Assembly (NCBI GenBank): GCA_019426215.1
Contig: CM033402.1
Coordinates: 21,772,104-21,836,103 of the forward strand
Direction: 5' to 3'
DNA length: 64,000 nucleotides
DNA from: Buddleja alternifolia
Taxonomy: Eukaryota > Streptophyta > Magnoliopsida > Lamiales > Scrophulariaceae
Position 1 is the first letter of the stretch. Each line of letters begins with the position of its first letter. Positions 60,200 through 64,000 of the stretch are shown in pieces. The notes beneath the pieces were generated by a model. It had not been told where the DNA came from, ran no database searches, and saw only the letters and a list, made by a program, of their open reading frames with translations. Made by a program: the position numbers and the translations under genes.

Positions 60200-63100
60200 G
60201 TAATAAAGATCTAGCGTTTTCTCTTGTTTCCGGGAGGAGGCTTGGATTTGCTAGTGTCCTTTTTACTACCCTTTTTTTTGCTCTTGCTTGAAAAGCATCT
60301 CATCAAACTTCCTCAACCTATTGTTAGCGTCCATCATTCTCCTATGTGTCTCATTGACAAATTGTAGTCCACCTATATTTTCAGCCAATTCTTCAAGACT
60401 ATGAAGACGCTTGTTCCAGATAGAAGGATCAACTCCCAGTTTACACAACAAATCTTCAAATATTTGCTAGGTCCTTGTGACTGGAGCTTGGTTCGTATTA
60501 ACATATTAAGGAACAAAAACACCAAATGGCGGAATGCCCAGCTCTTCTAGAAGTTCCTCGGAGAAGTCTGGGATAGGGAATCCTTTGTAGAAACGCGGAT
60601 TTCATTTCTTAAGGACGGTCTATTGGATGGATGAAATTGTCTTCTGAAGCTCTTCCCAGTGGCTGTCCTTAGAGCTTGGAGCGCTCTTGGACTGACCTTC
60701 CCTTTTCCCCCATTCTTGACATCATCAAGGGTCTTCTTAATCTCGCTCATGTCTTGTCGTAGTAACTCCACTTCTTTGATTAGAAGAGCAAATTGTTCAG
60801 CGATAGACTGGCTAACTGAATCTGATTGATTGTGACGCTCTGTATCAGCTGAAGTATTCTGAGCTAGCGACTGATTAAAAGCTGCAGACAGGCATTCGAT
60901 TAAAGGGTGCATTTGGTCAAGTACAGTTTTAGTACTTCTGGCCGCTGAACTGCCTATGTCGTGAATTCAAGTATCTAAGGTAAGTCTGATGAGACGCTCA
61001 TCATTCTAGACCATTTTTAAACAAGAACCTTCAGTTTTGAGGAGAGAGTTCCTTACTACCTTTGGAAGTCCTTTGCTTCTTGATCGCTATCAGAATCAGA
61101 GTTAGAGGATGAGGAGGAGCGCTCAGGAGATGGAACTAATCCATATGAGCTTGAAACTGCAACTTTGTCATTAGATTTGTCTCTGATAAATGGTTCCTCT
61201 GGATCCTCGACAACTTCTTGAATATCTTGATTCAAAGCATCAATTACTTCATCAATCTTCGCAACTTCAAATTCAAGGGTGATCTCTTCGATTGGAGCGC
61301 TTGCAGCATCTTGTATTTCAGCGACAATAGGTGGAGTTCCTTCGACTTGAACTTCTGTGATTTCCACAGGAGAAGGCCTTGGAGTGGCAATGACCCAGAG
61401 TGGGCCAATCGCTTCCAGAACATGCCTTGGACTAACCTGGTTCGTATGTGGGATATAAAATATAGCGTCTTTGCGCTCTTCAGTACATAATGCTAAATCA
61501 CTGTTCTCTGGCAGAGTTACTTCTGAAACATAAAAATTGAAATATTCTAACAAAAATGGCAAAAGGGCCTGAGCAGCTTCTGGATCCACTAGCCAAATTA
61601 AGGATTTCATCTTGGCCACTCCGAAATTTTGCTCACAAGAAAAAAAGAAGAAAGAACTAAGTAGGCTCTGAAAGCCTTTAGACCAAGGAGGTCATTAAAC
61701 ATAACATCAAGCACTTGAGCGTTGTCCAGAACAGCTCTACTCGTCTGATGATCTTCCTCGTGCTCATAAGTTAAATGCATGTGCGCTTCACTTAGCCCTG
61801 GGATAGCATCTCGCTTTCTTGTAGATGCATCCTCATTCAAATCAAGGTGAATTCGCTGGACAAAATTCTGACGCTAATGAAATATGTAGTGTCCTCCCTG
61901 AATGAATAACTTTAGCTGATTGTGAATATAGCTCTCCACACCTTGCCTGTCGTATGGAAGATCGCTGATATTCCCAACCAAAGATCTGCACTGCTCGAGC
62001 AGGAATACGGAAAAACCTTTATGCCTGTATTCAACTCCAAAATTGAACAGAAAAGGATATTTCACCAATTCTTCAAGCGAGTAAAACTGCAGCACAAACT
62101 CTTCAGCCCATCGACTGGTATCTAGCATCCATCGCTTGCCTAGCTTAGGTGGTTTTCTTTCCTGGCAGTGAGATACTTCTCAAAACTTTCCAAGTCGCTA
62201 TCATAGTCTTCTGCCCATAATCTAGCAAGATATTCGTGGGCTTCATCTTCCACCAAAGAGTTGATTGGATTGGGACGATCAACAACAACTGGTCCCTTAC
62301 CTTTCTATAATTTGAGGGGTCTAATAAATTCAGCGTTCTGGGGTGAATGAACGACTTTTAGCTTAATTGAGTCCCCAATCTTGTTTAAAATTTCCTCATC
62401 GGGGTCTCGGAGCCAACCGGTGGTATTTGGATTCTTAATCACAACCTTATTTTGGCAAGGAGGATAAAACGCTTCTTCAGCACGGCCTAAATGGTTGAAA
62501 TGCTCATCATCAAAGTCAGACATGTTGACCGTTGGATGTCTGATATAATCCAAACGCAACCTCAGACATTTTTAGTGTGCAAACCAAGATTAGATAGCTT
62601 CTTAAAAATAACAAACCGTTGGAGGTCAGAAAGACAAGGATCGTGGAGTGTCTTGAAATATCTTCTCCATGTTGATCATCTGAGAGGTGTGATGTTCTCT
62701 CGAGGCAAAATAGAATTCAATGTTAAGATCATAGCCTCTAGGAAAGAAATTGATCACACGGGGAGGAGGTCCAGTTAGTGTGGGAACAATGGCAATCGCT
62801 TCAGTCGGGATAGCAGAGGACCACTTCTATTGACCACTCAGCATCATCAGTTGCTTCCTTAGCTGGAGAAATTTTAGCATCAGGGAGGACTTGATTTAAT
62901 TCTTTAGCAATATCCACGACTGTTGACATATCCACGTCCAACTCAATATTGACCTATGGAGGGTTTGCCTCAGCGACAGCTGGAACTTCAGATGCCGTTA
63001 TAAATAAAGCTTAAATAAGCAAGCGTTTAAGACAGAAGACAGATTTCTACGAAGTAGAATTCTAAGAGAAAAGGAGAGAAATGCTTACCCTGAGGACTTT

Positions 63101-64000
63101 CATGAACCTCAGTCGCTTGGGCGTCAGGAACAGATGGTTCATGTGCCTTAGGCTCCATAGAAACATCATCCTCAAGATTGACGAGAGTGGTTAGAGGAGT
63201 AGCAGAAATGGGAATGTTGTATTCCTCTAGAGTATCCAGAACATATTGTATATCGGCTTCTCTATGAGCCTGATCGCTATCAAAATCTTATGAAGGAGGA
63301 TTAACTACAGGCTCGGTGATAAGTTAAGAAGGAGGATCATCACTCGTTGGTTCTTCAAGGACTAGCTCGGGCCCAACTAGAGCACTTGTCGATTGCATTG
63401 GAGTAGGGAGCTGCGTGCGCTTACGAATTAGTGGCACTTTCTCTTCTTCGTCTTCTTCCTCAACTTCGAAAATGAAAACAAACGCTGGAGAAAGAGAAGG
63501 GGATTTCGGAGGAGGAGAGGGAGAGGGCGATTTCTTCTTTGGCTCCTTCTTCTTCTTCCTCAACTTCGAGAATAAAAACAAACGCTGGAAAAGGAGAAGG
63601 GGATTTCGGAGGAGGAGAGGGAGAGGGCGATTTCTTCTTTGGCTCCTTCTTCTTCTTCTTCCTCAACTTCGAGAATAAAAACAAACGCTGGAGAAGGAGA
63701 AGGGGATTTCGGAGGAGGAGAGGGAGAGGGCGATTTCTTCTTTGGCTCCTTCTTCTTCTTCTTCTTCTTCTATTTTTTTGCTGGCTTGGATGGCTCTGCG
63801 TCCTTCGTAGCAACCTTTCTTTTAGGTCGCTTGACCACTACCATCTTTTCATGTTCATCTGATGAGGAAATCGCTTGTTCCTCATCACCACCACGAACTC
63901 TTTCTTCAGCAAAGAGTCACTCACGCTCTTTCTTTGGGACTGCGTCTCTTGGGGTTAAGCAGTTCACTAATCATCTTCTTACCAAAGAATTTAAGCGTCG
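60200..64000 (-). pseudogene. Sirevirus env-like region of the right-hand copia, broken and partial
   Basis: Segments, in element order from the right edge, match the nested copia. A Lys/Pro/Ser-rich part lies at 63813-63324, the HPTVNMSDFDDEHFNHLGR segment at 62559-62305, LDTSRWAEEFVLQFYSLEEL at 62128-61874, the VLEAIGPLWVIA segment at 61619-61056, and a coiled-coil-like EVELLRQDMSEIKKTLDDV at 60912-60547. A C-terminal piece lies at 60451-60266. Many stops and frame changes separate them. The start of the region lies beyond the window. Confidence 0.75.
63448..63760 (-). repeat. about 100-bp tandem triplication in the env-like region
   Basis: Three units share CTCAACTTCGA, ACAAACGCTGGA and GGAGAGGGAGAGGGCGATTT; the AACGCTGG landmarks lie at 63481, 63581 and 63684. 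The unit length is not a multiple of three, so the frame shifts from unit to unit. The nested copia has a single unit near 52430-52520. Confidence 0.88.

Larger units (their letters stand above)
58440..64000 (-). mobile_element. second Sirevirus-like copia, 3' part, running off the right edge
   Basis: On the minus strand the env-like region (64000 down to about 60200) is followed by a polypurine tract (59960-59949) and an LTR (59948-58440). LTR and env-like parts are paralogous to those of the nested copia. It lies 32 bp outside the right TIR of the nest, so it is a separate insertion. Gag-pol and the other LTR lie beyond 64000. Confidence 0.88.

Overview
This is plant nuclear DNA, most likely from a dicot. 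It is AT-rich, its genes have U-rich introns with GT..AG ends, and it carries a plastid-type PHT4 anion transporter, a CYP86A P450 and plant-specific LTR retrotransposons (Sirevirus-like Ty1/copia and Athila-like Ty3/gypsy). No species can be named from the sequence alone.

Left part (1-20.1 kb), the genic island. A minus-strand Ty1/copia fragment (1-2222) runs off the left edge. Then come nine coding exons of a plus-strand PHT4;1/ANTR1-like phosphate transporter (4685-12491). The first exon (plastid transit peptide and first membrane helix) is not in the window. It probably lies further left, with the copia element inside intron 1; otherwise the gene is 5'-truncated. The introns hold a decayed copy of one exon, a TIR element with AT-rich tandem repeats, and a hAT-type MITE. 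Convergent to it lies an intact, intronless minus-strand CYP86A1-like fatty-acid omega-hydroxylase (13553-15121) with a TATA box. The next 5 kb are AT-rich intergenic DNA with a second hAT MITE, a CACTA-ended MITE and dispersed repeat pairs.

Right part (20.1-58.4 kb), a nest of transposons. A small TIR element (ends at 20126 and 58407) was hit by a copia element on the minus strand, now a solo LTR (20337-21312 plus 57575-58036). That LTR was hit by a full-length Sirevirus-like copia of the same LTR family on the plus strand (21313-57574). Two related Athila-like gypsy elements then entered that copia: one in its gag-pre-integrase/integrase region (25640-34989) and one in its reverse transcriptase (36242-49203, perfect 5-bp target duplication). 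The first Athila has three LTR copies, only a gag-protease frame, and a deletion inside the array. The second has nearly identical LTRs, gag-protease, a full pol frame and a third frame, with two single-base breaks. Beyond the nest, another Sirevirus-like copia on the minus strand (58440 onward) runs off the right edge.

The main non-obvious signal is in the Athila elements. Between the last frame and the 3' LTR they keep a set of small RNA-like hairpins with base-pair-preserving differences. A hairpin plus G-rich tract is repeated at an internal site. GC-rich palindromes of the GCGCCTAGGCGC type recur in the LTRs, in gag coding sequence and in a minisatellite. All element coding regions carry breaks; only the two cellular genes look functional.
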